Assembly: GCA_963556145.1 (NCBI GenBank)
Contig: OY744468.1
Span: forward strand, 2,418,001-2,482,000
From: Hygrocybe punicea
Lineage: Eukaryota; Basidiomycota; Agaricomycetes; Agaricales; Hygrophoraceae
Reading direction: 5' to 3'
DNA: 64,000 bases
This document shows positions 33,480 to 45,380 of the stretch, one piece after another. The stretch's first letter is position 1; each line of letters starts with the position of its first letter. Under the pieces are notes generated by a model that saw only the letters and a program-made list of their open reading frames with translations, was not told where the DNA came from and made no database searches. Both the position numbers and the translations under genes were made by a program.

Positions 33480-34027
33480 TTTTCTGGAGATTATTCCACG
33501 ATGACGTTACTTTCATCCTGCAACCTGAGATCCTGCAGTGGACCATACCTTACATCGACGATGTCCCGGTCAAAGGCCCTAAATTGTCCTATCTCCTACA
33601 TGACGGCACTTACGAAACTATCGCTGCGAACCCAGGTATTTGCCGCTTCGTCTGGGAACATTTCACTATGCTTAATCGCATTGTTCAGCGCATGAAATAC
33701 TGTGGGGGAACCTTTTCCACCTACAAGTCTACCCTCTGTGCTCCTGAAATCACAGTAGTAGGCCATCGCTGCACAACAAATGGCCATTTACCCAATGAAG
33801 AGAAACTAGCCACAATTCATAACTGGGGCCCTTGCCACAACCTATCCGACATCTGCTCGTTCCTTGGCACTGTAGGTGTTCTTCGCATCTTTATCCACAA
33901 CTTTGCGCAGCGTGCGCATCATCTTGTTAAACTTACATGCAAAGACGCACCCTTTGAATTTGGTCCCGACCAGATCGCCGCTCAGGCAGACCTGAAACAA
34001 GCCATTCTCGATTCACCTGCACTCCGC

Positions 34028-35293
34028 TGTAGAGACCTGACGTCTCCCTGAGCCCATATCGTCGATATCTCACGAATCAGCACGAATCAGCAGGAACCTG
34101 ATGCCTCCAATCAACTCCCATTCCAACCCGACGTAACCCGACGTGATGTGACCCAATGTGACCAATGTGACCCAACGTATGCCGCTTCGTCACAGCCACT
34201 TTTGGACCAAATCCGGCAGCCTCAGATAGTGTTGCCACAGCTAAGGCTAATAGCTGGCTACTAGCCATTAGCTTAGCTGATTTTAGCTTAGCTGATGCCA
34301 GCTAAGCTAATGGCTAATCTCCAGCTAATGGCTAAGGCTAAAGTATTTCAGAAAGTTAGCTTAGCTGTAGCTGAAGCTAAGGGAAGATAAAAATAATATC
34401 ATCTCAGAACAGCCTAGAAATACCTAAAAAGGATATCATACCTGACTAATAGTCATTAGCTTAGCTGACTTTAGCTTAGCCATAGCTGCAGCTAGTACTT
34501 GGCTAGTGGCTAAGGCTAAGACATTTTTCATGAATTAGCTTAGCTTTAGCTGCAGCTAAGCTAGGTTAGCTTAGCTGTGGCAACACTAGCCTCAGAAGCC
34601 CCGGAGTTCTAATAATAGGAGACGGATCTCATCAGACTCAATCCCTGACTTCGGACTTACCTTATTTATGCATCCCCTTGTCCTTTTGGAGATATGTAGG
34701 ACTTTTTACATCTTTTTCATGGATATTACTTTTCCCCTCCATTTTCCTGTCTATGTCGCTTTGCAACCCCCCTTTCCACATCCCCATTCCATCTTCTCTT
34801 TGTAGTTTCTATCGGCTGAAATAGACATGTCCAAAAGTAGACTACACACTCATGTACTATAAAAACGGTCCCTGACGACCGTACAAAAAGAGATACCCTT
34901 AGTCCCCATTTCCCTACAGTCAGAATCATTTTAATCCCTTCAAATGCTCGTCCTCGTAGACCCTTAGATTGTTATAGTTCACTTCGTTGTCTTTATCATT
35001 GTTTCTGTTATTTGTTCATTGTTTCCAACCTGACCTGACCCAACCCAACCCAACCCACCGTACCCGACATCATCGGCATTGTCGGGTTCATCATTATTTA
35101 TCCGTTTTCAGTCCATTCATCGTCGGGTTTGATATTATTTGTCCAGTTTTACGCAGTGGCTTTATATTTTACTTACATTTCATCTTTTACTACTATTCCT
35201 GACACTGATTATCCACAGTCACTTCTATGCTGACACCCTAGGTTAGGATCACCTTTATTATTGTTCCGAAGTCACCCTGAACCCGCATCTACA
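34028..35293 (+). mobile_element. solo LTR, family B, copy 1 (contains a hAT MITE)
   Basis: LTR with TGTAGA...TCTACA ends inserted in the pol remnant: the flanking frame SPALR continues as PIDYTLESPV on the other side. About 900 bp without the MITE. The body contains TATAAAAACGG with CCCTGACGACCGTAC (promoter-like) and tandem ACCCGACGT/GACCCAA motifs. Target duplication is degraded. The matching copies are at 44,117-44,902 and 50,359-51,259, both inverted. Confidence 0.75.
34227..34588. mobile_element. hAT MITE (362 bp)
   Basis: Inverted ends TAGTGTTGCCACAGCTAAG, with the complement at the right end, and a perfect 8-bp duplication GCCTCAGA (34,219-34,226 and 34,589-34,596). TAGTG ends and 8-bp duplications mark the hAT superfamily. 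The interior is made of AGCTAAGCTAA-type short inverted repeats. Non-coding. Lies inside the solo LTR of family B. Confidence 0.85.
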
Positions 35294-37549
35294 CTGCCCG
35301 ATCGACTACACTTTGGAGTCGCCGGTCATTCTTGCTGTCAACACATCCTACATCGCTGTGGGATATATCCTCTGTCAATGCGACCCTGACAACCCTTCTC
35401 ACAATTTCTACAATCGCTTTGGCTCTATCACTCTAAATGATTGCGAGTCGCGCTTCTCTCAACCTAAACTGCAAATCTTCGGTCTTTATCATGCACTCTG
35501 CGACCTGTGGTTGTACTTAATCAGCGCTCGTAACCTCGTCATCAAAGTAGACACACGCTACATCACAGGCATGCTATGCAACCCGGACATCGCGCTGAGC
35601 GCTAGCGTTAATCGCTGGATAGCCACGATTCTCACTTTCCACTGCACCATAGTCCATGTCCTGGGAACACACCATGGTCCGGATGGTCTTTCAAGGCATG
35701 TACAACAACCTCTGGATTCTCTGCCTGAAAAGGACAGCATAGAAGAAACTGAAGACTGGATTTACCGTCTCTATGGTTTTGCGCATATGATCAATACTCC
35801 TCATCCGTCCCTGCCTTGGTTGTGATCTTATTCCGCTTTCGCCGCACTCGTGACTGGGGACAGTCACAATCTCAGTGAGGAGGAAGGATCCAATCCTATG
35901 CTTACCTACGATGACGTACCATGCACTGACGCTGCTCGCAGAGAAGACGATCACATAGCCCTAGTAAAGAAATAGCTCAGTGACTTAGATCGCCTGATCG
36001 ACCTCGCCAATTCTGACTATGCAACCTTTATCCGATACTGTACAGACTTTTTCCTCGACGCAACTAGACTATGGCGCAAAGACCAAAATGGCGCACACAA
36101 GTTAGTCATATCGCGCAATCACCGAACATCAATTATGTGACAAGCCCACAACGAAGTAGGACACAAAGGATTTTATGCGACTCGCGCTATGATGGCAGAA
36201 TGCTTCTGGTGGCCACACATGCAAGCCAATATCCACTGGTTCATTTGCACATGCCATCTTTGCCAGCTTTGCCAATCCCGCCAGGTTCTCATTCCCCCTA
36301 TCGTCACAACGCCCGCCCCACTTTTCACCAAAATATTCATCAACATGATGCACTTACTGACATCTAGCGGATACAAATATATAATCCAAGGATGCTGCTC
36401 ACTTACCCAGTACCCCGAATTCAGAATGCTTCACAACGAAAATGCTTGTGCAATCGGAGATTGGATATTTGAAGATATTCTCTGTCAATGGGGTTCTTTC
36501 CACGAAATAGTTACAGACAATGGACCCGTGCTCATCAAATCCCTCACTTATCTTTCGAAGCGATACCACGTTAACCACATTCGCATCTCTGGCTACAATT
36601 CCCACACAAACGGTCTCGTGGAATGACCGCACTACGACGTTCAACAATCTCTCTTCAAAGCTGCAGACGGTGACCAGTTTAGATGGGCCAATGTGATGTA
36701 TTCAGTATTTTGGGCCAAATGTATTACTATCCGACGACGAATGGGCTGCTCACCTTACTTCGCAGCAACTGGCGCTCATCCCCTATTACCACTCAACATC
36801 ATAGAAGCAACATACCTTCAACCCCCACCAGATTCGGTCCTATCCTCTACCAACCTTATCGTGCAACGTGCGATTGCACTCCAAAAACGTAGCGATGATA
36901 TTAATTGCATATACTCGCAAGTCTATGACATGCGACGGAAAGCGGCACAACGTTTCGAAAAGCAACACGCTGAAACAATTCGCAACTTCGATTTCAAAAG
37001 TGGTGACTTGGTACTCATTCGCAACACACAGATAGAGAAAGCACTAAACCGGAAAATGCGTCCATGCTACCTTGGTCCCCTCATCGTTATTTCATGCAAC
37101 TTTGGCGGTGCTTACATTCTCTGCGAACTTGATGGATCTGTCTTTCACTGACCAATTGCAGCATTTCGAGTTGTCCCCCATTTTGCTTGCCGTTCAATCT
37201 CACTCCCGCCGCGCTTCCTCAATATTCGCACGCAACAACTAAATGAACTCGAAAACACTTCCGATGACAATCAACCTCCTGAAGCACAGGAAGGCGATTC
37301 TGATGTTGATGATGATTAACTGAATTTCTATGCTTCTCTCATTTTTACACTTATCCCCTATACCTTGTTTTTTTTCCCTTTACTTTAGCACAAGATTCAA
37401 GTCGTGATAAGAGCGAGACTTTTGTCGCGCAAGACTTCATCTTTGCGGGGTTTTACGGCAATGATGATCTACTGAGCCTTTCCCCTAGATAAGTTTATAT
37501 TTGTTTCCTCTGCTTCCTTTTGCTTCTTTCATTCAATTCAATAGCAGAC

Positions 37550-38921
37550 AGGTTATTTATTGTACAGATATAAAAACAACTAAAAAGATTTTACATATAT
37601 ATAACACAGATGGCGCGCGCATGTTTTCACAACTTCTCCCGCTTACTCCTTGTCCTTGCCGTAGTTCTCCTCCTTGTCCTCCAGCTGCGCCAGCTCCCAC
37701 CTCATTTCAGTCTGCGCCCTCACTCACACCGCGATCCTTTCTTCGATCACGGAGATCTCATCCTGTAACACGTGTTTGCACGCTTTGACGTCCATAGCCC
37801 GCACACCACGTGGCAGATGGGTACCAATGTAGGCTACGATAATTGGTCAGCGTGTTCGATACCCTGTTGTATTAACGACTTACCTCGGGGGTGTGCCTCG
37901 CTTCTCTCCCTCCCTTTTCCCTTATCCACCCACGCTTTCTCCTTGTCTGTGCAACCTTTGCTGGAAACCGGCTTCCTCAGCATGCTTCACCCATGTTTCC
38001 TCTCCCCCATCCGGTTCACCCTGTTCCAATAGCATCCTTGCTTCGCATCGCGGCACCTCTTGCACTGTGGATCCTGCTCGTCGAACTGGCAAACCACGTC
38101 AGCGGCCCTTGCTGCGCAGCAGTGATTGCACTATGAAGTTCTGATGAGTACAGGCAAAGGGTAAAGTTTTACTTGCTACTTACCTTGCCTTGGACCTGGC
38201 GAAGGTCCTTGCCGGAACTGACCCTCCTGCACTTTTTTGACAGCCCCCTGCCCTTCGTTTTCCGTCTCAAGTCCCATCTCCTCTTCCCCCTGCGAAGTCA
38301 CTTTCGTCTTGCCGTCCCCATCCCCCTTGTTTAACCCCATAATCAACAAGGCCATCTCATCCCATGTGATCTCCTTGCGCAGGAACCACGCATATAGAAC
38401 CTTGGCACGTTCATTTTACTCTGCAGCTCTGTCCGTGGCCTCCTTCGCCAACCTGGCCCGCTCAATCTCGGCCTCGTGAGCCTTCTTCTGCTTGGCTTCA
38501 TGTGCCTTGCATGCTTTCTGCTCTGCCTGGGCCTGCTTCTTCGCCTTCTTCGCGTCTTCTCAAGCTTTCTTCGCCTTGGCATGCAACCTCGGGAGCAAAA
38601 TCTCCCTGCCCCATTGCAATGCCTGCTTGTCCTCAATGGAGTCAAATGCTGCGACGGTGCCCCTCTGCATCTCCTCGATATCCTCGCTACCCTCTGTCGG
38701 CCCAGTTGTTCATTCAAACTCAAGATAATTGTACTGGTTGATCAGAGGTAGTTAGCGAAACGGTTAGCGCAGTTATGATGACTTACCAGAAGTTCTTCAA
38801 AATTTTGTCCCCATGCAATCCACTCTTCTCCAGCAGCACCCTCCGCTGGTTTCACATCCATATGCATCTTGAGGGCCTTGAAAGCGGTGGCGACGAATTT
38901 GGCCATCAGGTGTGTCATCAT
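37550..38921 (-). pseudogene. antisense gene remnant between gypsy pol and 3' LTR
   Basis: On the minus strand from ATG at 38,921: MMTHLMAKFVATAFKALK, then VKPAEGAAGEEWIAWGQNFE, an intron, then DIEEMQRGTVAAFDSIEDKQ, a long Lys/Ala/Glu-rich coiled-coil-like stretch (KKQAQAEQKACKAHEAKQKK), and VLYAWFLRKEITWDEMALLI. Several stops interrupt it, and the last part (about 37,550-37,800) is only loosely readable. Charged coiled-coil proteins of this type recur in basidiomycete genomes near gypsy elements; whether it belongs to the element or was captured cannot be decided here. Confidence 0.45.
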
Positions 38922-39063
38922 ATGAATTGGTGGTGAAGGTCAAAGACAAAGGTTAGCAAACATCGACGCATCACTTTCTGTTTATAAGTCAGACTCGCAC
39001 GTGACTTTCCCACAGCCCACGCGATTGACTGAGGACAGTCAAGATTTCAGTGAGGAGGAAAAA

Positions 39064-39895
39064 TGATACGCAGTCTCTCCCTTTGGGCACAGAATCTCTC
39101 ATATGGTCAATCCTAGTTTCCCTATGACTCTTCCGTGTCCCGCATACATGTGAAACATCAGTGCACCATGCATGACCTGCACAACTTATGCCAATCTACA
39201 CGTGCGTGGCTTCGACATCTTCGCTGTATCTCAACCGAGCAACCTGGTCTCAATATGCTGAAACACCACAGCTAAACACGTCCTACACATTCGGACACCG
39301 AGTCCGATACCAGAAATGTAATTCATCCAGTTTATCTTCTTCTTTTCACTGACTTTCATGTGATATTCGCCGTTATTTCAAATCCTTCACCATTCCATTA
39401 CCATTTCGTCGTTTTCATGCAATATCTCACTGTGTTTCTATTTCACTCGTTCACCCTTAAACCTCTATCCTCTAAAGTATAAAAAATGTCCTGTAGTAGA
39501 AAATAAAAAAAGAAGAACCCAGTTCTTCCCTCTCCACTAGTTTCCATCTTAATTTTAAAGATCCAGTCATTCCAACTCACATCTGCATCTTTTCCCATTG
39601 CGTACTCTCCACTATCGTGACCTAAGTCATAGCACAGAACCTTCATCTCGTTGTGTCATCACTGCATATCGTGCTGTCATCTAGGGCACCCAGCTAAGCC
39701 TTCCGATCTTTGTTTATCACTGTGTTGCGATATCGCGTTGTCTCACGACTCTTCACATTTGTTTATTTCATCGCACATATTATTGTGCATTATTGTGTTA
39801 TCGTTGGGAGTGTCCCAAGTCCCATTCGCACCTTTGCAATGTTTTCATCTTTTATTACCTCTTTATCCAGGGTCATAGACATGGAAACCATATCA
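39064..39895 (+). mobile_element. 3' LTR of family A
   Basis: 832 bp, TGATACGCAG...CCATATCA, preceded by the purine tract GAGGAGGAAAAA. Differs from the 5' LTR mainly by C-to-T and G-to-A changes at former CpG sites. Confidence 0.85.
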
Positions 39896-42302
39896 ACGGA
39901 TGGTGGTTTTTAGCACACCACAGAGCAATTAGGGTATGATGGGCAGCAGAAGAATAATGCGGTCCCATTGATGCAACAGCTGTAGCATGAGCAGTAGAAC
40001 CTAAACGAGTACTACAAGCCTTAACATGATCTTGGATATTTTTAGTGTTGCCATGGCTAAGCTAGCTGCAAGCTGGCTAAGATTAGCCAGAGCTATGGCT
40101 AAGCTTTTTTTTTTTCTTCTTCTAGTTGTAGTTGGTAGCTGGAGGCAGCTGACTATAGCCAACTATGGTCGACTATAGTCGACATGGTGGCTTTGCTGCA
40201 GCTGAGCCAATGAAGCTGCAGCCATAGCCGGCTACATACATACACCCTTGTGCTAAGTACCTCACGAACAACATACACATGTCAATTGACGCAGTCTGTC
40301 TGTTTTTGTGAGGTGCATTTGGAGGTGGGGCTGCCATTGGCATGGGTGTGCAGCCATGCGCTGGTGTTGGGTGATTCACGTGAATGGCCTTGACTTTGGT
40401 GTGCATGGGCCTTGGCATTGGGTGGCAGCGGTGTCTTTGGCTTTGGCCACATTAGCGTTGGCCACGGGTTGCCATACCTGCTACTGCTGCTACTGCTGCT
40501 GCTGCCAACGCTGTTGCTGCTGCCAATGTTGCTGCTGCTGTCATTGCGGCTGGCAGCCCTTGGCTCTCAACACACCTGCTAACACCCACCATCGTCACCA
40601 ACATCGACATTGTTGTTGTTGTGGTGAGCGCATCATTGTGAGTGCGTGTAGTTGCTGCTGCCATCTGTTGATGTTGCCATTGTGGTGGGTGTGCTGGTGC
40701 TGGATTTTATTGTCCAGCGGTTAGTCCTGAATAGTATAGGATTAGTACAAGTTAATGAAAGATTAAAATAAAGACTCACCTGGAGCACAATGGCTCGTTG
40801 AGAGCCATTGTGCTCATTGTTGATAGTCAATGCTGATATGCAAGTCGAGGTGCTGTGCACTAACACAACACTCTTCAACTGGTGTGATTGCAAGTAAGTG
40901 AGGTAATTAGCTTCTGTGAGTCTCATGATGATTGCGATCGATAGTGTGACTTGGCAATTAAAGTCACAACGACAATTGAGGTAGTGAACTTAAGTCGGCG
41001 ATGGTAAAACTCGAAGAAAGTAATGTCGTAATGATTTTTGAGAGAGATATAATGAAGTGGGAAAAGGGAGGAATGATGCGCTCTGGTGCTCCTTAAGCAT
41101 AATCTACATAGCTATTTTATATTACAACGGTCGGAGATCGGAGGCGAAGTAAAAAGTCGTGGAAAGAAAGAAACTTACTCTAATAGGGGTTGAAAGAAAG
41201 GAATATGTGTGAATCACATGAAAATGTAGCCAAAAATGGTGCTGAAAGGAGGATGAAGATGGTCTTGTAACAAAGGAAGAACAAATGAGTCTGGTGAGAG
41301 AAAGGGAATAAGTGTTCTAAACAAGTTAGTCTATCTAAGATGAAATGGGGCATTGCTGTATGAAAGGCGAATGATTATGTGAGAGTCCGGGGCTCAATCC
41401 GATTCAAGGGTTTTCTATCTTGGTCCGCAACTTCATTGGAGATGTTCGTGATATGATCAAGAGGTCATACAAGTGGTCGCAAGCTATCACAAAGTCGCAA
41501 CATGTTGGGCTCGTTTCAAAGGATAGCTAGAACCTGTTTGATTCGTTGATTTGGTGGTCAGCATGGGTGAGTGCATATCAACGTGATAAGTGTGACACAC
41601 CATGTCACACATGTCACATGCACGAGAACCTTTGTTTTCATGCATTTCAACTACAAAATGCTATATAAATAAATTTTTATACTATGTAAAATACAGTTGA
41701 TAATGTACTGTAATTAGCTGCAGCTTAGCCACCAGCTACAGCTAAAATTTTGAGGTAGCCATAGCTGGTAGCTAGTCATTAGCCTTAGCTTAGCTGGACC
41801 CTGGCTTAGCTAAATTCGGCTAGGCTAGCGGCTACTAGCTGAGTGTTATCCTTAGCTGCAGCAACACTGGATATTTTTCATTCCATGGCCAGTAGACATT
41901 TTGGCATGGTGATGAGGCAGGTGGTGAGCAGGATCAACCTTATAGGTAAATACAAAGGTCAATGCCAAGGGTCGTCCTCTGCCATCCAGCTCATGGCTAA
42001 GGGTGATGTCGAAGTGATCATATACGTTGGAGCACCATGAAGCCTTTGAAGCCTTTAAATGTACATGAATGAGCTTCATTTTCATCAAAGAACAACCACT
42101 CACCAATAATCTCACTATCTGGCAAGCCCCATACCTCTTTATCAGTCTTGTTCACAATTCCCTGCTTAGCTGCTTGAGCCTTCATAGGTGAGATAAGCAC
42201 TGCAAGACCAGCAGGTTGATCTGCATCGTTGTCAGAGTCCCTGTCAAATAACAGCACAGTGGGTACAGTTGGTACAGCAGCAGCTGTGGGTCTCTGAGGC
42301 AT
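39896..42302 (-). pseudogene. hAT-type transposase remnant, split by a hAT element
   Basis: Minus-strand gene fragment with MPQRPTAAAVPTVPTVLL near 42,302 and EVWGLPDSEIIG. After an unclear splice come YDHFDITLSHELDGRGRPLA and HAKMSTGHGMKNIQDHVKAC. The inserted hAT element (40,043-41,869) cuts at NIQ; the frame resumes as DHVKACSTRLGSTAHATAVA and ALWCAKNHHP, then ends at the gypsy 3' LTR. The DGRxxx ... STGxxxxxxHVxxC pattern resembles the BED-finger-like start of fungal hAT transposases (inference). The DDE core is missing. Confidence 0.5.
40043..41869. mobile_element. non-autonomous hAT element (1.83 kb)
   Basis: Ends TAGTGTTGCC ... GCAACACTG, related to the MITE at 34,227, with a perfect 8-bp duplication GATATTTT (40,035-40,042 and 41,870-41,877). 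The subterminal regions carry the same AGCTAAGCTA-type repeats. The interior has no transposase; it holds a CTG/GCTGCT trinucleotide-rich stretch (about 40,481-40,560) and short ORFs I do not consider genes. Confidence 0.82.
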
Positions 42303-44116
42303 TGCTAGGTGTTATGAAGGTTGTGGACAGAACAAAGTGGCCCCGATACACTCACCGAGCATCTTGGGTGGAGTATGATATTGTGGTACTCTATCTCACA
42401 GTTTTCACATGTCAGACAATGTATTTATGGTGTTATTATACATGGATAATTTCAGGGTGAGAGTCCAAGCCACTGTTACAGATCACTTCTGCAGTGGGCT
42501 CCAGCAACAATCAACTTAACTAGGGATCAGATTCCAGAGGAGAGGACAGCAGTTTTCATTGTTGCTTACAACTAAGACAACACTGCTAAGAGGGGGGGGG
42601 GGTCATGGTCTAATGTCATTGCGAGCCATGGGGGTTACCCAAGACAAGGGGGTCTGCCCCAAGAACCAGACTAAACGTAAGGAAAAGAAAAAAGAAAAAT
42701 CTGAACCAACAACAAGAACAGTATATATAGTGACTGGTCTTGAGGGGAGGTAAATGAGAATACAACCATAAAGCTACAACATGTCCAACTACACCATGTG
42801 TTCACCATGAGGCACACATGAGGCGTCCTCATGTCGATGTTCTCATGAGCCAACTGGAGGCCTGGGTGTCATTGAGGATAGAAGAGGTCCGGATGACTCG
42901 GATGATTTGTCATTGGATCATGTGACATGCAGAATTGCCAATTTGGGGTCTATACTTGCTGTAACAGGCAAGTGCGCAGTCTGGCAAGTGCAATACACAG
43001 TTGGGTTGAAGAGGGGTATCATCCAGTGTGGGATTGGTGAAGGGAGTGTCTTGAGGTAGTGTGGATATAGCAGCAAGGTTTGTATGAGAGAAAACAAAGG
43101 AATGTATGGAGGAAAAACCAACTAGGACAGTGAGCTAGTTGAGGTCAGACATGCGAACAGCATAAGCTGTACTGGATGATGATGTCTGTGTCAATGACAT
43201 ATCGAGGGGTGATGTCTTGTCCTGTCTGTGGAACAATGCAGTTCACCTGATGTCGGTATTCATCCAAGAAAGGGTATTGTTGTAAACGAGTGTGGGAGGT
43301 ATCAAGGTTATAGATGGCAAAGGATAAATGAATGTGGGTCTAGGTTTCAAGTCATGGCATGAGTGACAAGCTGTGGGAATAAGACGTCGGGTGCTGCATT
43401 GAAGTGATGTCATGTGAACAATACACAATAGGGGTCAGTTCACTGTATTAGGAAGTCGTATGGTCTGTGGTTGAAGTCTGAAGGTGTGTGCTTCAGCGAT
43501 GGTCAGATTGGAGGGAACAGTGAAATGTCTTGTGATCGAGGATTGTTCAGAGTGCACAAGCAGGTGAGGAATGTCATCGGATCGTCAGGGAGGATAATGG
43601 TAGGCACGGAATATGAAAGTGGAAACCAAATATCCAGGTATGGCAATTGTCAATTACGTGGTGAGATATTGTTGAGGTGGAAGTCAGATGTATTGATGGC
43701 AGAAGGGTTTCGGTGCTGATGCCAAAGATAGGTCATAACAAGGTAAAAACTGATAAGGAAAGTGATGGCAATGCTGCCAATGATAATTATAGTAATTAGC
43801 TGTGTTGGGAGTACAGCCATTGTTTATTGGTTTGTCGTGGGACGAAGTGAACAATATGTCAAGGTAAGGGAAAAGACAATGGCGATGATGTCCATCGGCA
43901 AGGAGACTATTTGGGTACAGCAAGGTCACATGGGATATGTCCATGGTCGGTCTGGATTGTTCTAGAAGATAGGAAGAAAAGGGAACAAGAACAAGAATAA
44001 ACAATGATGTCCAAAAGAGGACAGAAGGCAAAGGGGAACGACAAAGGAAGGTGTGGTTAAGCGGAATTGTCATGGTGGGTAACGGAGTCAGAATCAGAGT
44101 TGCGGAGTTGTAAAAT
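42303..44116. other. unassigned repetitive-looking sequence
   Basis: No gene supported. There is a run of ten G near 42,592 and minus-strand broken ORFs rich in Ser/Thr/Pro (for example 43,684-44,160). It may be the interior of a decayed family B retroelement, since it abuts the solo LTR at 44,117 on the correct side, but no gag or pol motif was recognised. Confidence 0.3.
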
Positions 44117-44902
44117 GTAACAACCACTGAAGTGGCGAGGTCAGGGTGGCTGCGGAACAATGGTCCTAACCTGGGGGTGTCAGTGTAGAAGTGACAGGGA
44201 ATAGTTTAGCAAGCTTCAGTGAAATGATATGAAACAAAGAGTAGAAAGCCACCAAGTAAAACTACTGATAACTAATGAGACCGGTCGAAGCCGACAATGT
44301 TGGGTACAGCAGGTCAGGTGTCAGGTGACAAGGGATGTAGGAATAAGGATGGTAGAACAATGGGGAGAGTGTCGAGGAAACCGACAAGTTATATGAGTGA
44401 TGGATTTTACTGAGAGACTGAATCTGAGTGAGGGGAAACAGGGGAACTGGTTTCTTATTATGACATGGCGCTTGGGCACCATTTTTATACTACAAAAATC
44501 TCTATCTAGATTTGGACGAGAGTCCTCGGCCGATGAGAGAGAACAAAGGGGAATGGAAATGGAGAAATGAGAAGTGGGTTGTGACGCGACAATGACAGGA
44601 AAATGGAGGGGAAAGCAAATATCCAAGAAAACGATCTAAAGATTCATACATATCTCCAAAAGGATGAGGGGTTGCATATATAAGGCAAGTCCAAAGTCAG
44701 GGATCGAGTCCGATGAGATCCATCTGCGATAATTGGAATTCCATGAGTTTAGGAGGTGGACCAACCTTGTACATGAGCAGCTGTGCTAGTCGGTATGCAT
44801 TGGGTTACGTCAGGTTCGAGCGTGGATCGCTAGGGACGTTGGGTTCAAGTGGATTCGTGAGATATCATGTTTATGGCCTCAGAGGGTCGAGGACCCCCTA
44901 CA
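44117..44902 (-). mobile_element. LTR, family B, copy 2 (inverted)
   Basis: Diverged copy of the LTR seen at 50,359-51,259; shared blocks include CCTAACC...GGGTGTCAG, GTACAGC(A/G)GGTC, and the TGAGATCCATCT region. Right end CCCCCTACA at 44,902. The left end is less certain because the TGTA start is diverged. Confidence 0.6.
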
Positions 44903-45380
44903 CCACCCAGCTCACATTTGGATGCAAGAGAGGGTGGTGGTGGGCTGAGGTCATCCAGATGGTCCCCCATCTCGCATTTGCTGTGAGGGTGGAGGGAGAG
45001 GTGGTGGAGAGGGTCCAAACAACCCTCTGGCTTGCATTTGGATGGGACGGTGGTGGGCATCTGAAAAGCAGCTTGCCTGGCATTTGCACACAAGGGAGGT
45101 GGGAGAGAAGCTGGTGGTGGTGGTGGTGAGGGTCAAAACAACCCTATGGCTCGTGTTTGAATGTGAGGGAGGCTGGCGGTGGGCTGGCATTGTCCAAAGG
45201 TCCCCAACTCGCGAGGGTGGTGGTGGTGGTGGTGGTGAGGTTCCGATGATCATCTGGCTTGAATTTGAATGTGAGGGATGGTGGTGGTGGGCTAGCATTC
45301 CTGAGGGGGTAGTGGTGGTGGTGAGGTTCCAACAAACCTCCAGCTCGCGTTTGAATGCAAGGGAGGGTGGTGTTGTCGAC
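44903..45380. repeat. decayed minisatellite, GGTGGTGAGGGTCCAA family
   Basis: Five or more irregular units of about 65-85 bp built around GCTCGCATTTGAATG-, GGTGGTGGTG- and GGGTCCAAACAACCCTC-type blocks. The same units appear at 52,540-52,720. The His/Pro-rich ORFs in it are repeat by-products. Confidence 0.6.

Larger units (their letters stand above)
33480..37318 (+). pseudogene. Ty3/gypsy pol remnant (RT end, RNase H, integrase, C-terminal domain)
   Basis: Reading across frames: FHDDVTFILQPEILQWTIPY and YIDDVPVKGP (just after the RT core), connection domain SFLGTVGVLRIFIHNFAQRA, then, after the inserted solo LTR (34,028-35,293), RNase H-like sequence ESPVILAVNTSYIAVGYILC and VDTRYITGML. The integrase zinc finger is HNEVGHKGFYATRAMMAECF ... 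CHLCQ, and the integrase core has TDNGP and ISGYNSHTNGLVE. A chromo-side C-terminal part reads KSGDLVLIRNTQIEKALNRK. Lesions: no gag, protease or RT palm; a likely D-to-N change at the first integrase Asp (KIFINMMH); stops after NGLVE and at several other places. Dead copy. Confidence 0.8.
20105..39895 (+). mobile_element. Ty3/gypsy retrotransposon, internally deleted, hosting the KDZ insertion
   Basis: Two direct LTRs of about 830 bp with TGATA...TATCA ends: the 5' LTR is 20,105-20,675 plus 33,213-33,479, the 3' LTR 39,064-39,895. The 3' LTR is preceded by a purine-rich tract (GAGGAGGAAAAA), as expected for the plus-strand primer. Between them is a gypsy pol remnant whose gag, protease and most of reverse transcriptase are missing: sequence directly after the 5' LTR is already the end of the RT domain. 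No clear target-site duplication was found (left flank TACGC, right flank ACGGA). It was inserted into, or rearranged with, an older inverted LTR and a hAT transposase gene. Confidence 0.75.

Noticed and set aside
20105..39895. Target-site duplication for the gypsy element
   Set aside because: Flanks TACGC and ACGGA share at most part of four bases; the left junction is a rearranged LTR, so no duplication is claimed.
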